A stretch of DNA of 23,738 nt, taken from a virus. Location: positions 1-23,738 of the IMG/VR virus record IMGVR_UViG_3300032092_000260, one strand, 5' to 3'. Below, piece after piece: positions 6,996-15,590 of the stretch; within the stretch, counting starts at the first letter, position 1; each line of letters opens with the position of its first letter. Position numbers and translations under genes: made by a program. The notes under the pieces were generated by a model. It did not search any database. It was not told the DNA's origin and was given only the letters and a program-made list of their open reading frames with translations.

Positions 6996-8702
6996 TTATT
7001 TAAAAGTTGATTGTTCTTCTAATACTTTCACGTCGTTTTGTTTGTCATTTATTTCTTTAACGCTTACAGTTGAATTAACATTAATAGTTGGCTTAATAGG
7101 TTCTTTTTCACCTCCTACTTTTTTCCCCGTTTCATCGAAAGAAGTAGAACTATTTGTATTTGCGCTTGGAGTGTTAATTGTTGGAGGGCTAGGAACTGCA
7201 ACGGCTGCAACTCCACCACCTCCACCACCTCCGCCACCGGGATTAAATTTTTGAGATGCTATCTTTGATATATTAACAGCTGCAGTAACTCCAACAGCAG
7301 CAGCCGTAACACCTTTTAAAATAGATCCAAATGGTTCTGGAATAACTGATTGAGCAGATAGAGCATTAACAACCCCTTGAATCCCTGATATAGTAGCGTT
7401 TGCAATAGCAATACCTTTATTAATATCAAATTGTTTTTTAGCTTGTTTTAATTCTTCGGCACTACCTTTTTGTAGGTTCTTTGTTTTAAAATGAAAGTAA
7501 GCGTCTGATAAAGATTGTAGAGAGTTCGTTAAAGATTGAGCAGCTTCTAAAGAGTTGTTTCTCCACATTGCTTCATTCTCAGCATCCTTTTTAGCAGCTT
7601 CTTCTTTTTGTTTACTTAAATTTTCTAAAGATATTCTATTCCTTTCCGCTTTCCCCAACTCCATAGCTTCGTCTTGAGCTCGTTGTCTTTCTTCTAAAGC
7701 TAATTGGTCAGCTTCTTCTTTAGCTCTAGCTTGGTCTGTTAAGGCTTGATTATCTAATTGATTTTGTTGTTCTCTTGCCCAAAAAGCGTCAGATTCAGCT
7801 AAAAGAATATCGTCTTGTATTTTCTTTTTAGCTCTATAATCTTCTTGTTGTTTTAATAACTTGTCATTTTTCTCTTTCTCAGCATTTAAAGTAATTACTT
7901 GTTGTTGAGTAGCAGCGTTTTTAATGGCATTTAGTTGCTCAGTAAGTAGTTTGTTTTGCTCTTCAGTTAAAACGCCTCCTTGTTTTACATACGCTATCGT
8001 TTGCTGAACTAATGCTTTGTTAGTTTCAATTATAGCTTGTTGTTTTGCTATCTCTAAATCAACTGCACTTTTACCACTAGCTTTTGCTACTGCTATTTGC
8101 CTATCATATTCCGCTGTCTGTCCTGCTAATGCGTCTTTAGCTGCGTTTGCATTTTCAACAGTAGCCTCACCCATTTTGTCGAGTTGGCTATTTGTCAGCC
8201 CTAAAGCGTCGGTTAATTTATAAGCAGCGTTTGTAATTGAATTAATAACATCTCCAACACCTCTCAATACTTGAGCTAACACACCGCTGCCTTTAGAAAG
8301 CTCTTCAAAGTTTTCTACTAAGTACATTACTGCCTGAACTATTAATCCAATTCCTACGGCAGCCAATGCGGACTTCATAGCAACTAAACCAACTTTTACT
8401 TTATCAAAATCTAAGTTTCTTAAGCCTTCACCTAATTGATTAAATCCCTCACTTGCACGTTCTACGCCGCTACCTTTTAAAGATTTAGTGCTATCCGCTA
8501 AATCGTCAACTTTATCTTTTAAAGCTGAAACTTTTTTACTAGCATCGACAAACTCTTTTGAGCTTTCACCGAAAACGGCAGCTGCTCTGACTTGTTCGTC
8601 TTTAGCAGCTTTAATGGCATTCTTTAAATCCTTTACGGAATTTATAGATTCCTCAGTCCCCTTGACCTCAACTTCTATCGCTATCTTTTTATCCTCTGCC
8701 AT
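6996..8702 (-). CDS. Tape measure protein (short)
   Basis: At 568 aa this is a short tape measure. Residues 1-100 are helical with a repeated A-K-D pattern. Residues 103-130 form a hydrophobic helix (VGLVAMKSALAAVGIGLIVQ...). A long charged, Gln-rich coiled coil covers about 190-390 (QQEDYRAKKKIQDD, AKEEADQLALEERQRAQDEA). A second hydrophobic Ala/Val/Ile segment at about 425-480 is followed by nine consecutive glycines (489-497) and a low-complexity C-terminus. Tape measures set tail length; at roughly 0.15 nm per residue the tail would be about 85 nm (inference). The start overlaps the end of a 50-aa ORF. A coiled-coil structural protein of another kind is the main alternative. Confidence 0.65.
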   Translation of the reverse strand: MAEDKKIAIEVEVKGTEESINSVKDLKNAIKAAKDEQVRAAAVFGESSKEFVDASKKVSALKDKVDDLADSTKSLKGSGVERASEGFNQLGEGLRNLDFDKVKVGLVAMKSALAAVGIGLIVQAVMYLVENFEELSKGSGVLAQVLRGVGDVINSITNAAYKLTDALGLTNSQLDKMGEATVENANAAKDALAGQTAEYDRQIAVAKASGKSAVDLEIAKQQAIIETNKALVQQTIAYVKQGGVLTEEQNKLLTEQLNAIKNAATQQQVITLNAEKEKNDKLLKQQEDYRAKKKIQDDILLAESDAFWAREQQNQLDNQALTDQARAKEEADQLALEERQRAQDEAMELGKAERNRISLENLSKQKEEAAKKDAENEAMWRNNSLEAAQSLTNSLQSLSDAYFHFKTKNLQKGSAEELKQAKKQFDINKGIAIANATISGIQGVVNALSAQSVIPEPFGSILKGVTAAAVGVTAAVNISKIASQKFNPGGGGGGGGGVAAVAVPSPPTINTPSANTNSSTSFDETGKKVGGEKEPIKPTINVNSTVSVKEINDKQNDVKVLEEQSTFK

Positions 8703-8841
8703 TTTCTAATGCTTTAATTAAATCATCATTACCAGTTACTGCAACATCTAAGCACATGTGAATACATATTAACCCGTCAACTATTACTTGACTAGGTTTG
8801 TTATTCATTAGGCTTTCTAAAAGTTCTATTTTTTCTATCAT
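8689..8841 (-). CDS. Small ORF between tail-tip and tape measure genes
   Basis: A 50-aa frame runs from the ATG at 8841-8839 to the TAA at 8689. It fills the only gap between two long genes. Its ATG overlaps the upstream stop (ATGA), and its end overlaps the tape measure start by 14 bp (ATGGCAGAGGATAA). That double overlap is a strong sign of a translated, coupled gene. The product starts MIEKIELLESLMNNKPSQVI, then VDGLICIHMCLDVAVTGNDD. It is a small, mostly helical protein that I do not recognise. The position next to the tape measure would suit a small assembly factor, but that is a guess. Confidence 0.65.
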   Translation of the reverse strand: MIEKIELLESLMNNKPSQVIVDGLICIHMCLDVAVTGNDDLIKALENGRG

Positions 8842-11800
8842 ATTCTTATTTTTTCAATTAAACATTCAGTTACTATCACTCCAGTATTAGCATTAGAATA
8901 TTGTAACTCCATTGTAAAATCTAATGTATTAGAAATAGTCGTATTTATAGGACTTATACTAGCTGTTAAGCAAAGTGATTCGGATAGTTTATAAAAAGTA
9001 TTAGCAGCATCTAGTTTAGTGTAATTAATTGTTCCGTGCGACATAAAAGAACCACTACTACCAACTGTTCTAACTGTTATTAATGCTTCAATTTCAAAAT
9101 CTCTCAAATCAGGGTTTGTGTCTATAATTCCATTACATGTGTTTGTTTCTAACGTAGTGCCATTAATTTTAAATCTAGTTTTAAAATAACCAACTACATC
9201 AGGTAAAGTAAATATAGCTGCGTAAACTCCTTTAATTTTAATTCTAATAACATCACCAACATTTAAGCTACTAGCTGGTATAGTTACGCTTCCCAAACCT
9301 GTGCCTATCAATGATGTTTCAGTAGTTGTATTAGTTACTGATTTGTTTGAGGTTTGAACGAATAAAACATTTGTTTGAGAGGTAACTCCATTTATAGCGT
9401 TGTAACCGTTAGTAGTAACACTTACATCATTAGTATTAATTACACTAGCATTACTTACATTTTCTTCTACTTTTATATTATTTCCAATGGCAGTTATATT
9501 AGAACAACTTTCGGGAATGTAAATGTTTTCTCCGACAGCTATACAATTTTCACCTAAATTAATAACATTTTTACCAACATTTAAACTTGTGTTCATTCGA
9601 GCAGTTAAAACATCTCTTCCGCTCGATACCGTTTCAATTTCAATTATTCTTATTGATTGTGGAGTGAAAACATTTGCAGTTAGTAATTTTACCAACTCAA
9701 ATTTTGTTGACGTTTCATTTAAAGGAGTGTAATTTTCAATTTTGTTTACAATCCAATAAGCGCCGTCACTAAATATTCTATGTCTAAAATTAAATTCATT
9801 AATATCTTTTGAATTTAACCACAAATATTTAGTTTCAAATTTAGAATCTCTGTTAGTTAAATTTTCAATGTAGTATTTATGAAAACGATTATAAAAATTA
9901 TTTGTTGTAAAATAAGTATTAACGTATGTGTAGTAAACTTCTTTAGGTAACCCAAAATTCAAATCAATAGTAGGATTAAACGGATCGTCCGTGTGCCCAG
10001 CGTATAGATAATCATTCGTAATTAAATCAGCGTTACCAAAATCTTTATAAGTGTATGGATTAGCCGTTTGCTTAACGCCACCGCAAACTAATAGCCTAAT
10101 ATTTGGCACTATTGGTTTCTTAACTGTAATACCTCCATCTTGCTCTTCTTTGTAAATACGAGGATGAGCAATGCCTAAACCATAGTTTGCAGCGTTTGGA
10201 GTTGGAGAAAAAATAATCTCAGTTACTTTGTCGTTTTTACTAAAATCATTTTCAATATCTATCTGTTCACTTCCAAAAACTTCGTTCCAAGTATTTTTAT
10301 ATTGTTCGTTAAATTTATCTTTGTCCTCTTTATATTTGAAAATATATCTTTTGCTATCTAGTATATTTACGTTAACAGTCTTTTCCTTGTCTTCGTCTGT
10401 TTTGCCTTCGTAATTTAAAATAGGTAAAGTATTATAAAATGTATCAAATGATTCAATGATTAAATTAGTTTTGTCATCGGGGTCTAAGTCAATATACAAA
10501 TTTAAAGCCTTAACAATTGACATTAACAAATCCTTTTGTTTTATTTTTGTTGGCAAAGCGTTTTGAGCTAACAAAGTATTACCAGCTATTAACTCTTTTC
10601 TTGTTGCAAGTGCATAAAACGAAGTCTTTGCAGCTCCACTAATTAATTCGATTGTTACAGTTCCAGTTCCTGTTGCTACAACGTTGTTGCTAACATCGTA
10701 GTAAGTAATTCCAAAAAGCCTTAAATAACTTTGAGCCTCTAAATAGTCGCCAGCCGTTAAGAACTGTTCGCCAGTTGCTACTTGGTTTGTGAAGTAGTAA
10801 TATGTGTTAATGTTTATTTTAGATCCATTATTATCATAATTAACATAGCTTTCATATGACAAATTAAACCAGCCAATACCACCATTTCCTGATTTTCTAA
10901 TTCTTTTTCCGCTTTGATGTAGTGCCTGAGCATTTACGACTGATGGGTCTGTATGGGTAAATGATATTCTGTAATAGTCAGCAGCTGCGATATTATAATA
11001 TCCGCTATCGTTAATTATAGCATAAGTTCCTGCACTTTGAGAGCCATCATCAAAGAATCCATCACCACTTGTCTCATTAGTATAGTTAACATTTACCCAT
11101 GCACTATTAGCAGTTCTTACACTATTAGCAGTTAATCCAACGTAAAATTGTCTATTCTCTAATTGACTTTGAGACAGTGGTATGCTTGTCAGATTTGGGT
11201 AAACAATATACTTTTTAAATTCAGCGCTATCTAGTATTGAACTTGTAAATGTGTAACCTGCTTTTGTAATTATTTTTTCAATGTATTCCCTTAAATGAAA
11301 ACATGGTAAAAAATCAGTTGTATTCCAAACAGTATCAGACCCACCGTTACTACCTTTATCAATGAATGGATATACAACATCTAAGCCAGTACCGTAATTC
11401 GCACGTGTACTTATTTGGGTAGCTCTATTGTATGTATGATCGTAATCACTAAAGTCCAAGTCTTCCGAACTGTTAGCGTTTCCAACGATTAATTTTTCAC
11501 CTATCTCAACAAACAAAGAACCACCTTCTCCGATAATAGAACATTCGTAAACCATGCTATTATCAGGTCTCTTAACTATTTTAAGCAATTGTAAACTGCC
11601 TTCAAAATTTAATATTTCATTTACAAAATATTTGCATGGGGTTTTTAAATTCTTGTTAAAATATTGAGTTGCAATATTAACTTCAAATATATTTTCAAAG
11701 CATTTGTTAATTTCATTTGATGCGTCTATTGAAATTGTCAAGCTCCTAGATGCTTTTCGCTTATCAGGCTCTCTAACATCGGCTAAGTTAAAATTCAAAG

Positions 11801-11885
11801 ATACAGGTATATTATCATTGAATGGCTGTGATTGTAAACCGCTGCCATCTTTATTAAAAATCTCTAATCTAGTTACTACTGCCAT
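8838..11885 (-). CDS. Large baseplate hub/tail-tip protein with C-terminal beta domain
   Basis: This 1015-aa protein starts with LEIFNKDGSGLQSQPFNDNIPVSLNFNLADVREPDKRKASRSLTI, a pattern ('.f.d..i.is.n.siaDirdPdkR.as.SlTI..das..n..F..iF.vn') that I associate with the hub or tail-tip proteins of Bacteroidetes siphoviruses. A middle region (about 480-720) has the NILDSKRYIFKYKEDKDKFNEQYK segment, also typical. Residues of about 755-815 hold short repeats (GKNVINLGENCIAVGENIYI...ITAIGNNIKV) like a stacked beta solenoid. The last 190 residues resemble a jelly-roll module (TETSLIGTGLGSVTIPASSLNVGDVIRIK). The C-terminal part may contact the cell surface. The gene overlaps the preceding ORF by one base. 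Confidence 0.7.
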   Translation of the reverse strand: MAVVTRLEIFNKDGSGLQSQPFNDNIPVSLNFNLADVREPDKRKASRSLTISIDASNEINKCFENIFEVNIATQYFNKNLKTPCKYFVNEILNFEGSLQLLKIVKRPDNSMVYECSIIGEGGSLFVEIGEKLIVGNANSSEDLDFSDYDHTYNRATQISTRANYGTGLDVVYPFIDKGSNGGSDTVWNTTDFLPCFHLREYIEKIITKAGYTFTSSILDSAEFKKYIVYPNLTSIPLSQSQLENRQFYVGLTANSVRTANSAWVNVNYTNETSGDGFFDDGSQSAGTYAIINDSGYYNIAAADYYRISFTHTDPSVVNAQALHQSGKRIRKSGNGGIGWFNLSYESYVNYDNNGSKININTYYYFTNQVATGEQFLTAGDYLEAQSYLRLFGITYYDVSNNVVATGTGTVTIELISGAAKTSFYALATRKELIAGNTLLAQNALPTKIKQKDLLMSIVKALNLYIDLDPDDKTNLIIESFDTFYNTLPILNYEGKTDEDKEKTVNVNILDSKRYIFKYKEDKDKFNEQYKNTWNEVFGSEQIDIENDFSKNDKVTEIIFSPTPNAANYGLGIAHPRIYKEEQDGGITVKKPIVPNIRLLVCGGVKQTANPYTYKDFGNADLITNDYLYAGHTDDPFNPTIDLNFGLPKEVYYTYVNTYFTTNNFYNRFHKYYIENLTNRDSKFETKYLWLNSKDINEFNFRHRIFSDGAYWIVNKIENYTPLNETSTKFELVKLLTANVFTPQSIRIIEIETVSSGRDVLTARMNTSLNVGKNVINLGENCIAVGENIYIPESCSNITAIGNNIKVEENVSNASVINTNDVSVTTNGYNAINGVTSQTNVLFVQTSNKSVTNTTTETSLIGTGLGSVTIPASSLNVGDVIRIKIKGVYAAIFTLPDVVGYFKTRFKINGTTLETNTCNGIIDTNPDLRDFEIEALITVRTVGSSGSFMSHGTINYTKLDAANTFYKLSESLCLTASISPINTTISNTLDFTMELQYSNANTGVIVTECLIEKIRI

Positions 11886-13051
11886 TATATACCTCTTTGT
11901 CTAGTTTCTTTAACATCATATTCGCAAGTAATTTTCATGCTCAACAATGGATCTCCAAATCCTTTTGGAATAGGCAAACTACTATCTGTTAAAGTGAATG
12001 ATTTATAATTTTGGTTTTCGTCTACTATCCACGAAACAGGACTATCCCAAAGCTCTTCAAGTGCTTCAATTTGTGAAGCTGTAATCCAATTAGTATTTAA
12101 TGTGATTTGCTTTGCCGTTTGAGTGCTTACTGTTTTTGTCTCAGATTCCCAAACATTAGACCCATAAGTTAACCCACCTATAATTCTTTTAGGATTCAAT
12201 CTAACTGTATTGTTTTTCTTTGTTACAGTAACCGAGTTAATCATCTCAAAATTAAAGCGCTGTATGTTTCCATTGCGTTTTAAATATTGAATAGTGAATT
12301 TTTCATATTTAGTATGTAAATCAGTAAATGTGTATGAAGTAGAATAGTAAACAGTTGCACCGTTTTTAATCTCAACCCCAACACTCCAACCGTTTAAAGG
12401 AGTGTAACCATTAGCTAGTAATGTCTTATAGCCTATGTTAGCGTAGTATATTAATTGATTAGTAGTTGGAATAGTTAAAGTTATAGTGCCTTGTAATACG
12501 GCTAATTCATTATATACTTTCAAAACAATGTCAGTAGTTGAGTTTCTAAAAAAGTGAATCCAAATATCATTCTTAACGTCCGCTATATTTTCAGGTTCGT
12601 TAAATTCTTTAACAACGTTGCTTAGCAACTTAATATTTGAAGCACTTGAAACGTAGTTAAGATAATTATAATTTCTAAAATCTTCATCTGTTAGACAAGC
12701 ATCAAAAGCTATGTAGTTAATAGTAGTAGTTGCGTGAATAGAACCAGTATAATATTCTTTAATCTTAACCTCAACCGTGCAGCTTTTCCCTTCTGCATAC
12801 TTACAAAGGGAATTTGTCGGGTTAAAGTAATCTCTAGTAATATAATTCTTAACTATTTCAATAGGATCGTAAACCAAATACCCGTCAGGACGCTGAAGTA
12901 TATTTTCAGTAAAAATAGTACCTCCATTTACTTGAACTGTAACAATGTATTTAAAATCAGGTAATGCAATTTGATTTGATTTAAACAGAAATGTTTGGTC
13001 ATTATAAGCTGGAGTGTATGCTTGTGGTATCTGATATTGTATTAATGCCAT
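11885..13051 (-). CDS. Distal tail/baseplate protein, Bacteroidetes phage type
   Basis: The 388-aa protein opens MALIQYQIPQAYTPAYNDQTFLFKSNQ, then FKYIVTVQVNGG and RPDGYLVYDPIEIVKNYI. This is the recurring start of a Bacteroidetes phage tail protein ('P..w.paYn.i.fv.dS.n...p.F.Yi.dvyv.g') usually encoded before the hub. The C-terminal region (QIEALEELWDSPVSWIVDENQNYKSFTLTDS) resembles the 'L..l..S..vw......g.y.pv.itd' ending of these proteins. It is all-beta and has no catalytic motif. It overlaps both neighbours by one base and so sits in a tight translational chain. The probable role is linking tube and hub. Confidence 0.6.
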   Translation of the reverse strand: MALIQYQIPQAYTPAYNDQTFLFKSNQIALPDFKYIVTVQVNGGTIFTENILQRPDGYLVYDPIEIVKNYITRDYFNPTNSLCKYAEGKSCTVEVKIKEYYTGSIHATTTINYIAFDACLTDEDFRNYNYLNYVSSASNIKLLSNVVKEFNEPENIADVKNDIWIHFFRNSTTDIVLKVYNELAVLQGTITLTIPTTNQLIYYANIGYKTLLANGYTPLNGWSVGVEIKNGATVYYSTSYTFTDLHTKYEKFTIQYLKRNGNIQRFNFEMINSVTVTKKNNTVRLNPKRIIGGLTYGSNVWESETKTVSTQTAKQITLNTNWITASQIEALEELWDSPVSWIVDENQNYKSFTLTDSSLPIPKGFGDPLLSMKITCEYDVKETRQRGI

Positions 13052-13623
13052 TAGTTACTAATATTTATTATTATATCCGTTTTTATTAATTCGGATAATC
13101 GTTTTTGTAATTCTTCAATCCTACCATCATTTATAACATCGGTAAAAAAATTAGTAGGTTCGATTGTTTTCTTCTTTAAAGAACGTGCCACTAAAAAACC
13201 AGCTGCTTTCTTTGCCCTATCAAATGGCATCTTCTTTAATTTCTTTAATCCATTTTTTCGTTTAGATAAGCTTTGCTTTTCCTTCCTAGCTTCTAAATCA
13301 GATATTCTAATATTTTCAGCAAATCCACTTAATCCGCTCCACTCTGATATTTTATTTTGTCCCTCTTCGCTAACACTTCCCGGTTTCCTTCCTTTGTCAA
13401 CAATGTCCCAGTAGTCATTCATTACAAATGTAAATCTTAAAACACCGCCCGAGTAACTTATTGGCAAAGCCTTTGCGCTATTCTCTAAACGACTTGTTCT
13501 TTTACGACCACCATGTTTAGCAGCCCTAGCGTCCAACTTACTTTTCAATGATGCCTTAGTATCAACGGTGAGCTTTAAACCAAACTCATTAAGTAAATCT
13601 TTTATGTCGTCATTTAGAGCCAT
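13051..13623 (-). CDS. Tail completion/head-tail connector protein, HK97 gp10-like
   Basis: The 190-aa product has a helical N-terminus and a central YWDIVDKGRKPGSVSEEGQNKISEW. It ends LVARSLKKKTIEPTNFFTDVINDGRIEELQKRLSELI. The 'v..G.kp......i..W...kgl' centre and 'ar.i...Gi.p..Ff......' ending are those of gp10/tail-completion proteins that cap the tail or join it to the neck. It is very basic (many Lys in residues 110-155). The start overlaps the end of the frameshifted chaperone by 14 bp. The first residues (MALNDDIKDLLNEFGLK) confirm the ATG at 13623. Confidence 0.6.
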   Translation of the reverse strand: MALNDDIKDLLNEFGLKLTVDTKASLKSKLDARAAKHGGRKRTSRLENSAKALPISYSGGVLRFTFVMNDYWDIVDKGRKPGSVSEEGQNKISEWSGLSGFAENIRISDLEARKEKQSLSKRKNGLKKLKKMPFDRAKKAAGFLVARSLKKKTIEPTNFFTDVINDGRIEELQKRLSELIKTDIIINISN

Positions 13624-13879
13624 TCAACATTATTTCAAATTTTCCTTTGTCTTTCAAGTAACTTAACTTAGTATAGAACCTTAATACATTCCAATTATAA
13701 ATATCATCTTCACTTAATCCGCTATCCTGAACGACTAAGCTAATCGAGTATTCCCATCCCCACCTTTCAAAAAAGTCTGAAACTCTCGGTCTTCCATCAT
13801 CGTTTTCGCGTGTGCTTGTATCATTTCGTTTGCTTTCAGTAAACAATCCTCTATAATCACGCTGTAACTTTTCAAACAA
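13610..13879 (-). CDS. Tail assembly chaperone, gpT-like part expressed by -1 frameshift
   Basis: This frame has no ATG, and the first possible start codon is a TTG at 13879. It overlaps the upstream chaperone gene by 145 bp in the -1 frame. It stays open back to a run of nine T (13895-13887 read leftward). A -1 slip there would give a 254-aa fusion that keeps residues 1-162 of the upstream product and adds 92 residues. The content fits the gpT half of a lambda gpG/gpGT-type pair: FFERWGWEYSISLVVQDSG, then LRFYTKLSYLKDKGKFE. Such chaperones coat the tape measure during tail assembly. Independent TTG initiation is the alternative. Confidence 0.65.
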   Translation of the reverse strand: MFEKLQRDYRGLFTESKRNDTSTRENDDGRPRVSDFFERWGWEYSISLVVQDSGLSEDDIYNWNVLRFYTKLSYLKDKGKFEIMLNGSK

Positions 13880-14373
13880 TTTGAATAAAAAAAAACAGCC
13901 CCTAGAGAATCTTTTAATTTACTTTGCTTAAAAAGTTCTACGTTTTTAAAATGATTTTCAGGTTTATATTTCCAACCAAATAGAGTTAATTCTTGGTGGC
14001 AAATAGCCATTAACTCAGGCATACAAGCAATGTAATCATTGTTGTTAGCCTTTAATATTTCTGTGAAATCCTTTTGTTGAGCCGTTGTATATTGGTCAAT
14101 AGACTTAATGTATCTAAATTTTTTATAAGCTAAAGTAAACGACTCAGGACTAGCCATTGAATTAATAGGCTCGATTAAGAAGATAGCGTCTAATAACTTT
14201 TCGTAAACTAAAGAAGGTTTTAATGTTTCAATATATTCAACTGATTTGCCTGATAGTATAGATAATCGTTTAATTGACTTATCCAAATTGTCTAGTGTAT
14301 CATCGTTTTTTAACGCTTCAAGTTCTTGAAACTGATTAACTGTTAAATCTTCGTATCGTTTAGGTATATTCAT
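13735..14373 (-). CDS. Tail assembly chaperone, gpG-like (zero-frame product)
   Basis: The 212-aa product begins MNIPKRYEDLTVNQFQELEAL and has NLDKSIKRLSILSGKSVEYIETL, a start shared with tail assembly chaperones of many phages ('..w.dit...y..l..l.......d..i..lsil.g.s.eei..l'). It ends EFQTFLKGGDGNTRLA, also a gpG-like tail. The GTT TTT TTT TAT stretch at codons 160-163 is the slippery site that links it to the -1 frame. It is the first gene after the large terminase. The promoter-like element A ends only 5 nt before its ATG, suggesting a nearly leaderless late transcript. It lies about 5 kb upstream of the tape measure, whereas the pair is usually adjacent. Confidence 0.65.
   Translation of the reverse strand: MNIPKRYEDLTVNQFQELEALKNDDTLDNLDKSIKRLSILSGKSVEYIETLKPSLVYEKLLDAIFLIEPINSMASPESFTLAYKKFRYIKSIDQYTTAQQKDFTEILKANNNDYIACMPELMAICHQELTLFGWKYKPENHFKNVELFKQSKLKDSLGAVFFYSNCLKSYSVIIEDCLLKANEMIQAHAKTMMEDREFQTFLKGGDGNTRLA
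13887..13896 (-). promoter_or_regulatory. Probable -1 ribosomal frameshift site (T9 run)
   Basis: Leftward the codons are GTT TTT TTT TAT. The nine consecutive T give a U UUU UUU heptamer that allows both tRNAs to re-pair after a -1 slip. The -1 reading continues TTA TTC AAA TTG and stays open for 92 codons. The zero frame stays open for 50 codons past the site. Confidence 0.6.
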
Positions 14374-14378
14374 ACATT

Positions 14379-14409
14379 TTAATATACCAAAAAATATAAG
14401 TTTTTACAA
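14379..14409 (-). promoter_or_regulatory. Late promoter-like element, copy A
   Basis: Leftward this is TTG (14409-14407, preceded by TT), a 20-nt spacer beginning TAAAA and ending TTTTTTGG, then TATATTAA (14386-14379). Copy B at 3847-3877 is almost identical across the whole element. It lies in the 38-bp gap between the terminase stop and the chaperone ATG, so it would start the tail transcript. Confidence 0.65.
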
Positions 14410-14411
14410 AA

Positions 14412-15590
14412 CTATTGAATTATAAAAGTTGATTTCTTTAACCTATTTAATGCAACATAACGAACGCCATCTATTGCATGATCGTTGCCTACTTCGGGAA
14501 CATTTGTTTGTTTGCCGTCTTTATCAGTAGCCCAACGATAAGTTCTTAACTCACTCTTTAAATTAGTTGAGCGTTTAGTTACATTGATTGTATGCCTTAG
14601 TAAAGTATCTAATCCATTCTTAATGCTATCAGCGCCTTTCTTAGCACCTTCAATTCTATACCCAGCCCTTCTAATATCTTCTATACTTTTAGGCTCAGCA
14701 CTATCAGCTACAATCATATCATGTCGTTTAATTCCTAATGATTCAAACTCTTTAATTATATCACTATTAGTTAGCTTAGTCTTATAAAGTAATTCATCAA
14801 AGTAAAGTTCACCATTGTAACGATATACGGCTGTTAATGTAGTAGGGTCATTCGTAAACCCAAAATCCATTCCATAGGATATGAACTCAGCTTCTTTAGG
14901 TATATCTTCACATTCTTTCCAATTCTCGAATATAACGCCTATCAAATTGCCTATGTTTCCTAATCCGTAAACTTGCCATAAGTTAGCCCAGTATTTATTC
15001 TTAACCGTTCCGTCTTCATTGTAACCCTGATTATAATAGTTTAGAATTTCGTCACGCTCACCCTCTTTTAGGCACTCATTGTCTTTGAAAGTTAATTGTA
15101 TGAAGTCGCAGTCTGGTCTAGGTAGTATGTCAGTATCAACATAAAATTCAGCATCGGGGTTGTAATCCAAATAGATATTATCTGAACGGGAAGCCATTTG
15201 CCTAAACGTTTCCTGATTAACTTTATTAACCTCATTGAAGTAAACAACATGAGAACGCAACCCCTTACCGACATCTTCTTTATCTAATCCTATAAACTTA
15301 ATATTTGAACCATTTGGGTAACGATATTCACGACCTGCAAGAAATCTATCTTCACTAAATAAACCAGCTTCACGCATAATATTAACGAAATCCTTTATAA
15401 CAGTATCTCGCATCTTAGTTAACTCAGCACTTACCACATAGATATTCCTATTAGGTTTACTACTAGCGTGGTTAATAAGAATGGTTAATATGCTAAATGT
15501 TTTAGATGAGCCTTGACCACCTCTAACAGCTCTATACTTTTTTCTTAAAGCTGCTATCTTACGAAGCGCTGTTGTTTGTTTGAGTGGCAT
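14412..15590 (-). CDS. terL: Terminase large subunit
   Basis: This is a 392-aa packaging motor of the PBSX/Terminase_3 type. Walker A is RGGQGSSKT (23-31) and Walker B is VVYFNE (115-120). The C-terminal RNase H-like nuclease has Asp242 in YGMDFGFTNDPTTL, Asp296 in IVADSAEPKSI and Asp370/Asp374 in VGNDHAIDGVRY. The ATPase pumps DNA into the prohead and the nuclease cuts the concatemer. A Ser replaces the usual Gly or Thr before the Walker Lys (GSSKT), a normal variant for this branch. The length is normal for the branch. The ATG overlaps the small-subunit stop by one base. Confidence 0.93.
   Translation of the reverse strand: MPLKQTTALRKIAALRKKYRAVRGGQGSSKTFSILTILINHASSKPNRNIYVVSAELTKMRDTVIKDFVNIMREAGLFSEDRFLAGREYRYPNGSNIKFIGLDKEDVGKGLRSHVVYFNEVNKVNQETFRQMASRSDNIYLDYNPDAEFYVDTDILPRPDCDFIQLTFKDNECLKEGERDEILNYYNQGYNEDGTVKNKYWANLWQVYGLGNIGNLIGVIFENWKECEDIPKEAEFISYGMDFGFTNDPTTLTAVYRYNGELYFDELLYKTKLTNSDIIKEFESLGIKRHDMIVADSAEPKSIEDIRRAGYRIEGAKKGADSIKNGLDTLLRHTINVTKRSTNLKSELRTYRWATDKDGKQTNVPEVGNDHAIDGVRYVALNRLKKSTFIIQ

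Noticed and set aside
7211-7240. Short CCACC-type repeats considered as a CRISPR-like or regulatory repeat
   Set aside because: They are in frame in the tape measure gene and encode a glycine run; there are no spacers.
15092-15274. 60-aa leftward frame inside the terminase large subunit
   Set aside because: It overlaps the terminase gene in another frame across its ATPase-to-nuclease region and has no motif of its own.
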